A stretch of DNA of 64,000 nucleotides from positions 1-64,000 of the forward strand of contig CAKSFK010000001.1 of NCBI GenBank assembly GCA_934454655.1, in the 5' to 3' direction. The notes under the pieces are model-generated. The model did not search any database. It was not told the origin of the DNA and saw only the letters and a list, made by a program, of their open reading frames with translations. Position 1 is the first letter of the stretch, and each line of letters starts with the position of its first letter. The translations under genes and the position numbers were made by a program. Positions 51,825-60,561 of this stretch are shown piece after piece. This DNA is from an uncultured Eubacteriales bacterium (lineage in GTDB: Bacteria; Bacillota; Clostridia; Oscillospirales; Acutalibacteraceae).

Positions 51825-52023
51825 AATAACACCTCCGATGTGTTTAATTTATCGCCGAAATCCGTTTTTGAACGCGGATTCGGATTATTTTCGTTTGCTT
51901 AGTGTGACAGGTTCGAGTCCTGTCACACTAAGCTGAAGCTGTCATTCTAAGCAAAAGCAGAGGAGGATTGTTTCCCCCTCTGCCCTCAGTTCGGCGCAAA
52001 ACCGCGCCGAAAATACTCCGAAA
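51825..52023. repeat. Intergenic repeats with a tRNA minihelix-like palindrome
   Basis: Between rpmF and der lie several stems. The most striking is 51897-51933: GCTTAGTGTGACAGG, a seven-base loop TTCGAGT, then the exact complement, a perfect 15-bp hairpin. Its inner part is equivalent to a tRNA acceptor stem stacked on a T-arm with a canonical T-loop. Other stems are CCGAAATCCG/CGGATTCGG (about 51854-51883), CAGAGG/CCTCTG (about 51959-51982) and TTCGGCGC/GCGCCGAA (51990-52011). The left part shares the GCGGRTTCGGATTATT word with 43945 and 39653. No gene was found; the stems may end rpmF transcription. Confidence 0.65.
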
Positions 52024-52206
52024 TTAATCTTCGGTTTTTATTACCTCGCGTCCGTTATAATGGCCGCAGGCAGAACAAAGTCTGTGCGGACGCTTGTATG
52101 CGCCGCAATTAGAGCATCTGACTAATGTCGGAGCGCTAAGCTTCCAAAGATTGTTCCTTCTTTTATCACGTCTTGCCTTAGAGGTTTTTCTTTTCGGTAC
52201 TGCCAT
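52024..52206 (-). CDS. rpmF: 50S ribosomal protein L32
   Basis: A 60-residue zinc-binding ribosomal protein: MAVPKRKTSKARRDKRR at the N-terminus and two zinc CxxC pairs, CSNCGAY and CSACGHYNG. The four-cysteine form is the zinc-replete version. It follows the DUF177 gene by 20 bp, a gene pair conserved across many bacteria. Confidence 0.97.
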   Translation of the reverse strand: MAVPKRKTSKARRDKRRNNLWKLSAPTLVRCSNCGAYKRPHRLCSACGHYNGREVIKTED

Positions 52207-52226
52207 TTCCTTAGCACCTCCTTTAA

Positions 52227-52721
52227 TTATTTAAGCAAATCGGCAAGAGCCGAAAGCCGCGGATCTATCTCTTTTTCAGGACATCCGCATTTACCCGAAT
52301 TAAGGTTTTTGCCGCATTTCTGACAAATACCCTTGCAATCTTCCCGACACAGATGCTTCATAGGAACATCCGCCACCACCTCGGAGTATACAAACTCGTC
52401 AAGGTCGAGCTTCATATCGGGGACAAGCAGGATACTGTCGCTTTCCTCGCCTTCAATGGAGGGGGCGAGCGATTTGCAGATATGCAGCGTGTGTTTTTTT
52501 ACGGTATTGATTCCGCAGCGGTCGCACGGTCCGTCATACTCGTACGAAATAACGGCGTCGAGCTCCGTAAGGCCCGATCTGCCTGTAACTGCGCCGGAAA
52601 TTTCAACCGGTTTCTTCAGCGGATAACCCCCGCCGAATCCCACTGTGCTCATATCCAGTGAATATTCAATAGGCAGGGAGGAATTTTCGTTTGCAAAAAT
52701 GCGTTTTAAATCTACGATCAT
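52227..52721 (-). CDS. DUF177 (YceD-type) protein upstream of rpmF
   Basis: A 164-residue cytoplasmic protein of the DUF177 family, linked to 23S rRNA processing and large-subunit accumulation in bacteria and plastids. Family features are the acidic C-terminal region DLDEFVYSEVVADVPMKHLCREDCKGICQKCGKNLNSGKC with four or more conserved cysteines (probable zinc site), and CDRCG in the middle. It is encoded immediately before rpmF with its own promoter at 52749. Confidence 0.92.
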   Translation of the reverse strand: MIVDLKRIFANENSSLPIEYSLDMSTVGFGGGYPLKKPVEISGAVTGRSGLTELDAVISYEYDGPCDRCGINTVKKHTLHICKSLAPSIEGEESDSILLVPDMKLDLDEFVYSEVVADVPMKHLCREDCKGICQKCGKNLNSGKCGCPEKEIDPRLSALADLLK

Positions 52722-52748
52722 ACTTCCACCTCTACCGCCGCAAAATAT

Positions 52749-52777
52749 ATTATAGCTTTACGGCAGGGTTTTGTCAA
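52749..52777 (-). promoter_or_regulatory. Promoter of the DUF177-rpmF operon
   Basis: On the leftward strand a perfect TTGACA (52772-52777) and TATAAT (52749-52754) with a 17-bp spacer, about 28 bp before the DUF177 start and just past the end of rnfB. Confidence 0.82.
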
Positions 52778-52810
52778 GATTTTATTTACAATGCGGCGCA
52801 TTTCGTTTGT

Positions 52811-53587
52811 CTAGACAATAACGCCGCGCTTGCAGGCGGTTTTGCATTTGCCGCACCCGGTACAGAGAGTATAATCTATAACGGCAACATTGTCAGTAAC
52901 CCTAACGGCGCCGTTTTCGCACGCTTTTACGCACATGCCGCACCCTACGCAGGAAACGCCGCACGCCTTTACGACCTTTGCGCCCTTTCGCCTGTTGGAG
53001 CAGGCGGCAAAAATCTTTTGCGATTTCGGCACAAGGCTTATCAGTGACTTGGGACAGACCGCGGTGCATTTGCCGCAGCCCACGCATATATCCCCGCAAA
53101 CCGCGGGTCTGCCGTTTTCGAGCGTGATTGCTCCGAACGGACAGGCGGCGGCGCAATCGCCGAAGCCGATACAGCCGTATTCGCAGGAAAGCGGACCGGA
53201 ATGGAGCATATTTGCGGCGGTACAGCTTAAAATTCCGCTGTAAGCGTATTTCACGGCGCTTTTCTCGCGGCTGCCGCCGCAGGCAATAAACGCAACCTTA
53301 GGCTCTGTTTTAACCTCTACGCCGAGTATTTCCGCAATAGCCGCGGCGGCTGCAGCGCCGCCGGGCGCGCATTTATCGGGCGGCGCCTCGCCCGACGCTA
53401 CGGCGGCGGCGTAGCCGTCGCACCCGGAAAATCCGCAGGCGCCGCAGTTGGCTCCGGGCAGAGCCCCACGCACCTTTTCCTGCTTTTCGTCCACGGGGAC
53501 AGCCATAAATTTTGAGGCAAGGGAAAGCCCCACGCCGGCTATAAGACCGATTGCCGCCACTATTATAACGGGTATTAATATTTCCAT
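52811..53587 (-). CDS. rnfB: Rnf complex subunit B (polyferredoxin)
   Basis: The electron-entry subunit that takes electrons from ferredoxin. After one N-terminal membrane helix (IPVIIVAAIGLIAGVGLSLASK) comes the Fe-S domain GANCGACGFSGCDGYAAAV and C-terminal ferredoxin motifs: CIGFGDCAAACPFGA, CVGCGKCTAVCP, CVGCGMCVKACENGA and CTGCGKCKTACKRG. At 258 residues it has the multi-cluster clostridial layout. It is the last gene of the rnfCDGEAB operon. Confidence 0.96.
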   Translation of the reverse strand: MEILIPVIIVAAIGLIAGVGLSLASKFMAVPVDEKQEKVRGALPGANCGACGFSGCDGYAAAVASGEAPPDKCAPGGAAAAAAIAEILGVEVKTEPKVAFIACGGSREKSAVKYAYSGILSCTAANMLHSGPLSCEYGCIGFGDCAAACPFGAITLENGRPAVCGDICVGCGKCTAVCPKSLISLVPKSQKIFAACSNRRKGAKVVKACGVSCVGCGMCVKACENGAVRVTDNVAVIDYTLCTGCGKCKTACKRGVIV

Positions 53588-53592
53588 TGTTA

Positions 53593-54174
53593 TCAGCCCC
53601 CTATTCCGGCAAATCCCAAGAACGAAAGCGAAACGAGCGCCGCCGCCACAAGGGTTATGGGAAGTCCCTTTAGAAATTCGGGTATATCGGAGGTTTCCAT
53701 TCTTTCCCGCACACCCGAAAACAGGAGCATTGCAAGCATAAAGCCGAGCCCCGCGCCCAGCGCGTTTACAAGTGATTTAACAAAGCCGAGCCCGTTTGTG
53801 ATGTTAAGCATTGTAATACCCAGAACCGCGCAGTTTGTGGTTATAAGCGGCAGGTAAATGCCGAGCGAATTGTATATCGGCTTTATGTAGCGCTTTAACA
53901 CTATTTCAATCAGCTGAACTATCGCGGCGATTACCAGAATAAACACAATGGTTTCAAGATATGTATAGTGGGGATACAATAAAAAGTGATATATAGGCCA
54001 CGTAACGGCGGAGGACACCACCATTACAAGCGTTACGGCAATGCTCATTGAAAGGGCGGTGTCGGTTTTTTTGGAAACGCCCAAAAAAGGACATATCCCC
54101 AAAAACTTTGAAAGCACCATATTGTTTGTAAGAATTGCCGCAAGCAATACGGAAGCAACGGAAGTACTATTCAC
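53593..54174 (-). CDS. rnfA: Rnf complex subunit A
   Basis: A six-helix membrane protein, 193 residues, homologous to NqrE. The conserved VLSKFLGICPFLGVSKKTDTALSM and LITTNCAVLGITML blocks hold the cysteines that ligate the membrane-embedded 2Fe-2S cluster shared with RnfE. It overlaps rnfE by 8 bp and is followed by rnfB after 5 bp. Confidence 0.97.
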   Translation of the reverse strand: MNSTSVASVLLAAILTNNMVLSKFLGICPFLGVSKKTDTALSMSIAVTLVMVVSSAVTWPIYHFLLYPHYTYLETIVFILVIAAIVQLIEIVLKRYIKPIYNSLGIYLPLITTNCAVLGITMLNITNGLGFVKSLVNALGAGLGFMLAMLLFSGVRERMETSDIPEFLKGLPITLVAAALVSLSFLGFAGIGG

Positions 54175-54859
54175 TTAAAGCCGCCTCCTCTTCTTTTTCA
54201 CATTTGCCGCACACATTCTTTGAGGGGCAGCCCTCGCACCCCAAATGTTCCGCGGGCTTTTTGCCGTTTTTCCCGGCAACGGCGTTTGACGCCGCAACAA
54301 GCATACCGAAAACAAAGAATCCGCCGGGCGGCAGTAAGAATATTATCATCGGGCTTATAAAGCGCGACGTTACCGGGAACGAAAACAGCGAACCGGCGCC
54401 CAAAAGCTCGCGCACGGCGCCCATAAGGGTCAGCACGGCGGTAAAGCCGAGTCCCATACCGAGTCCGTCAAGAACGCTCGGAAGCACGGGATTTTTGGAT
54501 GCGAACATTTCGGCGCGCGCCAATATTATGCAGTTGACAACAATAAGCGGCAGATAAATACCCAGCGCCTTGTCGATTTCGGGCAGAAACGCCTTTACAA
54601 GCATTTGAACCACGCTTACAAAGCCCGCGATAACGGTTATAAATGCGGGAATACGCACCTTATCGGGAATAATATTTCTGAGCAGTGAAACAGCAAGGTT
54701 ACTGCACACAAGCACAAGAGTTGCCGAAAGCCCCATACCTATGCCGTTTATTGCCGCGGTTGTAACCGCAAGTGTAGGGCAGGTGCCGAGCACCAACCGC
54801 AGGGTGGGGTTTTCCTTTACAAGACCGTTTGTGAAATATCCGAGATATTTATTCTTCAT
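54167..54859 (-). CDS. rnfE: Rnf complex subunit E
   Basis: A six-helix membrane protein homologous to NqrD, 230 residues, with the paired cysteine blocks ENPTLRLVLGTCPTLAVTTAA and LPLIVVNCIILARAEMFA that form the intramembrane 2Fe-2S site with RnfA. The C-terminal tail is unusual in having a short cysteine-rich cytoplasmic extension (GCEGCPSKNVCGKC), about 25 residues after the last helix, which could bind a metal or cluster. It overlaps rnfA and rnfG at its ends. Confidence 0.96.
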   Translation of the reverse strand: MKNKYLGYFTNGLVKENPTLRLVLGTCPTLAVTTAAINGIGMGLSATLVLVCSNLAVSLLRNIIPDKVRIPAFITVIAGFVSVVQMLVKAFLPEIDKALGIYLPLIVVNCIILARAEMFASKNPVLPSVLDGLGMGLGFTAVLTLMGAVRELLGAGSLFSFPVTSRFISPMIIFLLPPGGFFVFGMLVAASNAVAGKNGKKPAEHLGCEGCPSKNVCGKCEKEEEAALSE

Positions 54860-55439
54860 CTTCCGCCGCCCCCTTTATCTTTTCAAAATTATCGAGCGCC
54901 TTGTTTACCGCGCGCGTCACGGCGGTGGATGTGACCGTAGCGCCGGTCACGGCGTCAATCTCGTTATTATCGTGATCGGCCCCGTTTTTAAGCAGGGAAA
55001 CGCCCTTTTTAAGCCCCGCAAACTGCGAGAAAAAGCTTTCCTTTGCGGCGTTCTGCCCAAGACCCGGGGTTTCGTTTGAAACATCAAGCACGGCAACGCC
55101 CGCCACGGTGCCGTCGGGCTTTACCGCCGTCATAACCGAAACGTCGCCGCCGTAGCCCTTTGCGCTTTCGGTGAATATGTATGCCGCCGTTTCGCCGTTA
55201 AGGGTTGCCGCGTAATATTCGGTATCGCCCGCGTTCAGCTTTTCAAAGCTGTCTGCCTTAACAAGCGCCGACATATTTTTTTTGCTGTTTTCCGCCTCAA
55301 GCGCGGCAATTTTTTTTGCGGTTATCTTATCGGTTAAGCTGAGCGCCAGCGGAATTACGATGCAGATTGCAAGCAGAACCGCAACCGGCTTTATTATGTC
55401 GTCGCGGTTTTTCTTTATAATTTCGGTAATTTTACTCAT
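54849..55439 (-). CDS. rnfG: Rnf complex subunit G (FMN protein)
   Basis: About 196 residues: one membrane helix (VAVLLAICIVIPLALSLTD) and an extracytoplasmic FMN domain with the covalent attachment motif DAVTGATVTSTAV (Thr near the C-terminal third) and ETPGLGQNAAKESFF. It passes electrons across the membrane. The ATG at 55439 overlaps the rnfD stop by 8 bp and has AAGGAGGC upstream; a frame from 55466 is rejected. Confidence 0.95.
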   Translation of the reverse strand: MSKITEIIKKNRDDIIKPVAVLLAICIVIPLALSLTDKITAKKIAALEAENSKKNMSALVKADSFEKLNAGDTEYYAATLNGETAAYIFTESAKGYGGDVSVMTAVKPDGTVAGVAVLDVSNETPGLGQNAAKESFFSQFAGLKKGVSLLKNGADHDNNEIDAVTGATVTSTAVTRAVNKALDNFEKIKGAAEDEE

Positions 55440-56358
55440 TTTCCGCCGCCTCCTTAGGTTTTTCAAAGCCGAACGGCTGTGACAGAGTGAAGCGGTTTAT
55501 GTGCGGCACTAAAATGTTCATAATAAGTATCGCGTAGGAAACGCCCTCGTTTAAAGAGCCGAACCTTCTTATAACAAAGGTTATTATTCCGCACCCCACT
55601 CCGAAAACCGCCTTGCCGAGTGTTGTCACGGGGCTTGTTGTATAATCGGTCGCCATAAACACCGCACCTAAGATAAGCCCGCCGCCGAAAACCGAAAGCT
55701 TTACGTCAAGTCCGCCTATTAAAGAAAGCAGCGCAACGGTGCCGATAAAGCACACGGGTATAACGGGTGAAATAACGCGCCTTATTATAAGGTAAGCGCC
55801 GCCTACAAGCAGCAGAAAAGCCGAGGTTTCGCCTATCGACCCCGCGTGCATACCGAAAAACAGCGATTTAAATGCGGTTTCGCCGCCCGCAAGCGGTGTT
55901 GCCGAGGTTACAACGTCCGACACAGGCTCGGTAAATTTCGTCATTGTTGCGGGGAAGGAAACCAACAGCACTATTCGCGCCGCAATTGCGGGATTTGCAA
56001 AATTACAGCCAATACCGCCGAACATCTGCTTTACGACTATTACGGCAACCGCACTGCCGATCGCCGCCTGCCACAACGGCAGGGAGGACGGCAGATTCAT
56101 ACCGAGCAAGAGCCCTGTTACAACCGCCGACATATCCGTAACGGTGAGGGGTTTTTTAAGCGCCTTTGTCCATAAAAATTCGCATAGCACCGCCGCCGCA
56201 ACACAGGTAAGCAGCACAAACAGCGCGCGCAGACCGAAGAGTATGCAGCCGAATACCGCCGCCGGCATAAGGGCAATTATCACGTCCGACATTATTCCGC
56301 GCGTTGTATCGCCGCAACGCAAATGCGGCGAGGAAGAAACGTTAAGCATATCGGTCAT
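55432..56358 (-). CDS. rnfD: Rnf complex subunit D (FMN/ion channel subunit)
   Basis: A membrane protein of 308 residues homologous to NqrB, with about nine helices and the FMN-attachment motif in VTSATPLAGGE (Thr). It probably forms the ion path. Conserved blocks include MFGGIGCNFANPAIAARI, typical of the family. The start overlaps the rnfC stop by 4 bp and the end overlaps rnfG. Confidence 0.96.
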   Translation of the reverse strand: MTDMLNVSSSPHLRCGDTTRGIMSDVIIALMPAAVFGCILFGLRALFVLLTCVAAAVLCEFLWTKALKKPLTVTDMSAVVTGLLLGMNLPSSLPLWQAAIGSAVAVIVVKQMFGGIGCNFANPAIAARIVLLVSFPATMTKFTEPVSDVVTSATPLAGGETAFKSLFFGMHAGSIGETSAFLLLVGGAYLIIRRVISPVIPVCFIGTVALLSLIGGLDVKLSVFGGGLILGAVFMATDYTTSPVTTLGKAVFGVGCGIITFVIRRFGSLNEGVSYAILIMNILVPHINRFTLSQPFGFEKPKEAAENE

Positions 56359-57689
56359 TTTTTACTCCCCCTTCTCAAAACCGTTTTCGCAAGCCGCATA
56401 GAAGCGCACAGCGGGCGCTTTGCGGGACATACGTAGGAACAACTGCCGCACTCCATGCAGGCGTTTACGTTAAGCGAACCGAGATTTTCGTTAAGTCCTC
56501 TCTCAAGCGCCGCCTCCACGCTTGCGGGGTAAAGCCGCATAGGACAGGCACGGGCGCATCTGCCGCATTTAATGCAGGGTGTGGTTTCGGGCGCGGCGGT
56601 TTTTTCGCTCATAACGGTTACGGCGTTGTTGCGCTTTTCTATAACCGCGTTCTTATCGCACACGTCTACCCCCATCATAGGCCCGCCCATTATTATCTCC
56701 GCAGCGTCCTCATAAACTCCGCCCGCAAATTCCAGCACATCCTTTATGGGTGTGCCGATAGGCACTTTAATGTTTTTGGGCTGTTTTACGGCGGTGCCGT
56801 CCACCGTTATACGTTTTTCAACAAGCGGCATACCGGTTTTTATAAAGCGGTAAAGAGTCGCAACGCTTGTTATGTTCATTACAATACACCCGACAGCACT
56901 CGGCAGCTTGCCGACGGGCACCTTTCTGCCCGTTGCGGAATATATTATAACCTTTTCCGCTCCCTGCGGATAGCTTGTGGGCAGTTTCATAAGCTTAACG
57001 GTGTCGTCCGTATCGCGCTTGTCGGACGCTATGGTGTAAAGCTTGCTTATAGCCTTTTCCTTGTTGCTTTCAATACAGATAATAACCTTTTTAATGCCGA
57101 GTTTGTCCTTTAAAAGGTATATTCCCTCAATAACGTCCTCATAATTTTCCATACACTCGCGGTAGTCGCTTGTAATGTAAGGCTCGCACTCCGCACCGTT
57201 TATTATGAGCGTGTCGATGGGGCAATCGTCGTTAACTGTAAGCTTTATTTTGGTGGGAAAACCCGCACCGCCGAGCCCCACAAGACCGCAGGCGTCCGCC
57301 GCGGCGGCAACATCCGCCGCGTTTTCCACGGGAAACGGCTTTAAATTCGGGTCTTTTTCGCTTTTTCCGTCCGATTCTATAACAACGTATATAATTTCCC
57401 TGCCACCGAAAGCCGCGCTTTCAACAGCCTTTACCGTGCCCGACACGCTCGAATGTACCGGCGCGCTGACAGGTCCGCCCGACCTGCCTATAAGCGTACC
57501 GACAAACACCCTGTCCCCCGCATTGACGACTGGCTCTGCCGGAGCGCCTATGTGCTGAAGCATAGGTATACGCACCTCATCCGGCGGCGGCATTATAACG
57601 GTTTCGCTGTCTGCCGTGCCCTTAAGGTGGGGCAAAAGCACGCCGCCGCGGATACGTTTTACCGGACGCAGAATTTTTTCCTTTGCCAT
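56355..57689 (-). CDS. rnfC: Rnf complex subunit C (NADH-binding)
   Basis: A peripheral cytoplasmic subunit, 444 residues, where NAD+ is reduced. Motifs: GGVLLPHLKGTAD at the N-terminus, GLVGLGGAGFPTKIKL (FMN/NADH region), NGAECEPYITSDYRECMEN, and two 4Fe-4S clusters CIKCGRCARACPMRL and CMECGSCSYVCPAKRPL. It is the first gene of the operon, 23 bp behind a MATE gene, with AAAGGAG before its ATG. Rnf oxidises ferredoxin with NAD+ and pumps Na+ or H+; it is the natural sink for ferredoxin reduced by the Hdr/Flx module. Confidence 0.97.
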   Translation of the reverse strand: MAKEKILRPVKRIRGGVLLPHLKGTADSETVIMPPPDEVRIPMLQHIGAPAEPVVNAGDRVFVGTLIGRSGGPVSAPVHSSVSGTVKAVESAAFGGREIIYVVIESDGKSEKDPNLKPFPVENAADVAAAADACGLVGLGGAGFPTKIKLTVNDDCPIDTLIINGAECEPYITSDYRECMENYEDVIEGIYLLKDKLGIKKVIICIESNKEKAISKLYTIASDKRDTDDTVKLMKLPTSYPQGAEKVIIYSATGRKVPVGKLPSAVGCIVMNITSVATLYRFIKTGMPLVEKRITVDGTAVKQPKNIKVPIGTPIKDVLEFAGGVYEDAAEIIMGGPMMGVDVCDKNAVIEKRNNAVTVMSEKTAAPETTPCIKCGRCARACPMRLYPASVEAALERGLNENLGSLNVNACMECGSCSYVCPAKRPLCASMRLAKTVLRRGSKK

Positions 57690-57712
57690 AAGAAAACTCC
57701 TTTTCTTAAAAT

Positions 57713-59044
57713 TTAAATATAGTTATATTTTTTGCGCTTCGCGATTATGAATACAAGCGATACCGCAAAGGCAGATATTTCAGCAGTGGTTTTTGAAAGC
57801 CAAATGCCGTCAATATCGAACAACAGCGGGAAAAACAGCACCGACGCAGTTTGGAAAAGCAGGGTACGCAAAAAGGATATTGCGGCGGAAACGCCGCCGT
57901 CGTTAAGCGCAGTAAAAAAGGATGAGGCGAAAATGTTGAAACCGCACAGCAAAAACGAAAACGAAAACAGTTTGAAGGCGTGGTTTGTAAGCTCAAACAA
58001 GTCCTTATCATACCCGACGAATATACGGCTTAACGGAGCGGACAGCACAAGCGCCGCCGCAAACAGCAAAACGCCTGAGCCGCCCATTAAAACCGTGCTT
58101 TTTTTAAGCAGATTTTTAAGTTCCGGGTGGTTTCGCGCACCGTAATGAAAGCTTATAACGGGTGCGCTTCCTATTGCGTAGCCGATATAGATGGCAATAA
58201 AGATAAACTGAACGTACATAAGCACGCCGTAGGCGGAAATACCGTCCTCCCCGATGTATTTAAGCAGTTGAAAATTGTATATCATACTTACAACGGACGA
58301 GGAAATATTGCTCATAAGCTCCGAAGAGCCGTTGGCGCACGCCTTTAATATGGGGCGAAGCTCAAGCCGCGTGTTTTCAAGCTTTAAAAGGCTGCTGTTC
58401 TTTCTTAAGAAGTAGAACAGAGGCAGAACACCGCCCACACACTGGCTTATGCCCGTTGCGAGCGCCGCTCCCGCAACTCCCCAGCGGAAAACGGCTATAA
58501 ACAGCGCGTCCAGCACCATATTCGTAAAGCCTGCCGCAACGGTTGTCAAGAGTCCCAAACGGGGTTTCTCCGCCGCGATAAAAAAGCTTTGAAACAGGTT
58601 TTGCAGCATAAACGCGGTCGTGAAGGCTATAACAATCCTGCCGTACAGCACGCAGTCATCCATCATTTCCTCGGTGGCGCCGAGGAACTCCGAAACGGGA
58701 CGCATAAACACAATGCCTATTAAGGTAAGAACCGCCGCCATTATAACGGTGACCCACACCATCATTGAAAAATAACGGTTTGCGCGGTCGTGTTCACCTT
58801 CCCCCAGAGCTACCGACACAAGCGCCGTTCCGCCCGTGCCTATCATAAATCCCATTCCGCCCAGCACCATTATAAAGGGCATTACAAGATTTATTGCGGC
58901 AAACGCGGTCTTGCCCACGTAGTTTGAAACAAAAAAGCCGTCCACCACTCCGTAAATTGACGTGAAAACCATCATTATAACGGACGGCAGCACGAACCGC
59001 AGAAGTTTTTTATATGTAAAATGATCCGATAGTTTAATATTCAT
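57713..59044 (-). CDS. MATE-family multidrug/metabolite exporter
   Basis: A 443-residue, twelve-helix antiporter. Family traits: YGVVDGFFVSNYVGKTAFAAINLVMPFI in the first repeat, GTGGTALVSVALGEGEHDRANRYF, and the second-half repeat with FHYGARNHPELKNLL. It uses an ion gradient to expel cationic compounds; the substrate is unknown. It lies 23 bp upstream of rnfC on the same strand, so rnf transcription may start within or before it. Confidence 0.93.
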   Translation of the reverse strand: MNIKLSDHFTYKKLLRFVLPSVIMMVFTSIYGVVDGFFVSNYVGKTAFAAINLVMPFIMVLGGMGFMIGTGGTALVSVALGEGEHDRANRYFSMMVWVTVIMAAVLTLIGIVFMRPVSEFLGATEEMMDDCVLYGRIVIAFTTAFMLQNLFQSFFIAAEKPRLGLLTTVAAGFTNMVLDALFIAVFRWGVAGAALATGISQCVGGVLPLFYFLRKNSSLLKLENTRLELRPILKACANGSSELMSNISSSVVSMIYNFQLLKYIGEDGISAYGVLMYVQFIFIAIYIGYAIGSAPVISFHYGARNHPELKNLLKKSTVLMGGSGVLLFAAALVLSAPLSRIFVGYDKDLFELTNHAFKLFSFSFLLCGFNIFASSFFTALNDGGVSAAISFLRTLLFQTASVLFFPLLFDIDGIWLSKTTAEISAFAVSLVFIIAKRKKYNYI

Positions 59045-59082
59045 AGTAGTACTAAGGGGCGGTTTTCGCCGCCCTTTTTCCT

Positions 59083-60561
59083 TTACTGTTGTTTTTGTGA
59101 CCTATCCGCCTCGAACCAAAATGAAACGCCGTTTTCGGTGTTGTAAACACCGCAGGAGTGTCCGTCCAACTTCATTAAGGCGGATACTATTGAAAGACCC
59201 AGCCCGAAACGGCTGCTTTCCCGCTTGTGGGATTTATCCCCGCGGAAAAAGCTTTGCCATATCTGCGGCATAATGTCCTCATCTATGTGACTGCCCGTGT
59301 TGAACACGGAAATTCTGGCGTTTTCGCCGTTTTCGGAGTATTCGCACCGAACCGTCCCGCCCTTCGGCGTGTGCGCCGCGGCATTTTCAAGATACGCCTT
59401 AAGCACCTGCTCGGTGTGCATACGGTCGGCATATATCGCGGTTCCCGCCGCAATTCCGTTTTCGGTTTTAATATCCTTGCCCGAAAACATCCTTGAGAGC
59501 ATCTCGCCGCACATTTCGCTTATGTCAAGTGTTTCGCGGTTCACGGGTATCTGCCCCGATTCATAGCGCGAAAGCTCCAGTATGCTTAAAACAAGCCGAT
59601 TCATTCTGCGGCTTTCGTCAATAATGGTATTGCAGTATTCCTCGCGCGCGTCGGCGTTAACGTTAAGCTTAAGCCCCTCGGCATAGCCGCTTATTATTGA
59701 TATCGGAGTTTTAAGTTCGTGCGATACGTTGGCAACAAAGCCGCGGCGCATAACGTCAAGCTGTCTTTCAAGTTCAATATCGTCCCGCAGTTTTGCGTTT
59801 GTCGCCTTTAAATCGGTAAGCGCCGTGTTAAGCGCGGCGGAAAGCTCGTTTACGGAGTCTGCCAGCTGACCTATTTCGTCACTGCGGTCAACCTTTATTC
59901 TGCGCTCAAAGCGAAGTTCCGCCATATCCTTTGTAATATCGTTCATTTCGGTAATAGGCTTTGAAAGGCGCTTTGAGAAAATAAGCACCCATATTACCGA
60001 AATAACCAGACATACAACCGAGATTACGGTTATAAGCTCGTTGGCAACGGCGGCTGAGTTTGAGATAAGCTGTTTCTGTATTCTGACCTCGGCATTAACG
60101 TTATCCGATATTTTCTTTGTGCATAAAAGAAACTCGGTGTTGTCAAAATGCCTTACCGCCGTGCTGAAGGTTATTCCGTCGGACAGTTGTTCGATCTTTA
60201 TCGGGCGCAGCTCCTCGTGCGCCATAACAAATTTGTCGCTTTTAAGCGAAAAATAGTCCATCATCTGACTGCCGTGGGTGGTATAAAGTATTCTGCCCGA
60301 ATCGCTGTAAAGCTCTACGTCAAAATTATATTTTTCATTTATTTCCGTAAGGGCGGAAATAACCGTCTTTGAATCGTCAAGACTCAGCGCAGATACCGCC
60401 TGTATCTGCTCTTTAAGGGCAATTTTTTCCTTGTCGCAGTAAAAGCGCACCAAAAACGCCGCGTTTGAAAGGCACAAAACCAGAACAAACACCGCAAACA
60501 CCGCCGTAAGTCGTATGAAAACGTTAAACCAAAGCTTTGTTTTAAGCGTTTTAAAGCTCAA
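59083..60561 (-). CDS. Two-component sensor histidine kinase
   Basis: About 492 residues: membrane helix near the N-terminus (LTAVFAVFVLVLCLSNAAFLV), an extracytoplasmic sensor of about 120 residues, a second helix (ITVISVVCLVISVIWVLIF), HAMP domain (SKRLSKPITEMNDITKDMA), then the kinase core with H-box FVANVSHELKTPISIISGY, N-box YLENAAAHTP and G-boxes SRFGLGLSIV. The TTG start at 60561 overlaps the response regulator gene by 11 bp; longer frames run inside that gene. The N-box is intact, so it should be active. Signal unknown. Confidence 0.92.
   Translation of the reverse strand: MSFKTLKTKLWFNVFIRLTAVFAVFVLVLCLSNAAFLVRFYCDKEKIALKEQIQAVSALSLDDSKTVISALTEINEKYNFDVELYSDSGRILYTTHGSQMMDYFSLKSDKFVMAHEELRPIKIEQLSDGITFSTAVRHFDNTEFLLCTKKISDNVNAEVRIQKQLISNSAAVANELITVISVVCLVISVIWVLIFSKRLSKPITEMNDITKDMAELRFERRIKVDRSDEIGQLADSVNELSAALNTALTDLKATNAKLRDDIELERQLDVMRRGFVANVSHELKTPISIISGYAEGLKLNVNADAREEYCNTIIDESRRMNRLVLSILELSRYESGQIPVNRETLDISEMCGEMLSRMFSGKDIKTENGIAAGTAIYADRMHTEQVLKAYLENAAAHTPKGGTVRCEYSENGENARISVFNTGSHIDEDIMPQIWQSFFRGDKSHKRESSRFGLGLSIVSALMKLDGHSCGVYNTENGVSFWFEADRSQKQQ

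Noticed and set aside
52001..52023. Strong terminator for rpmF
   Set aside because: The stem TTCGGCGC/GCGCCGAA has no T-run on the leftward strand, so it is described only as part of the intergenic repeat region.
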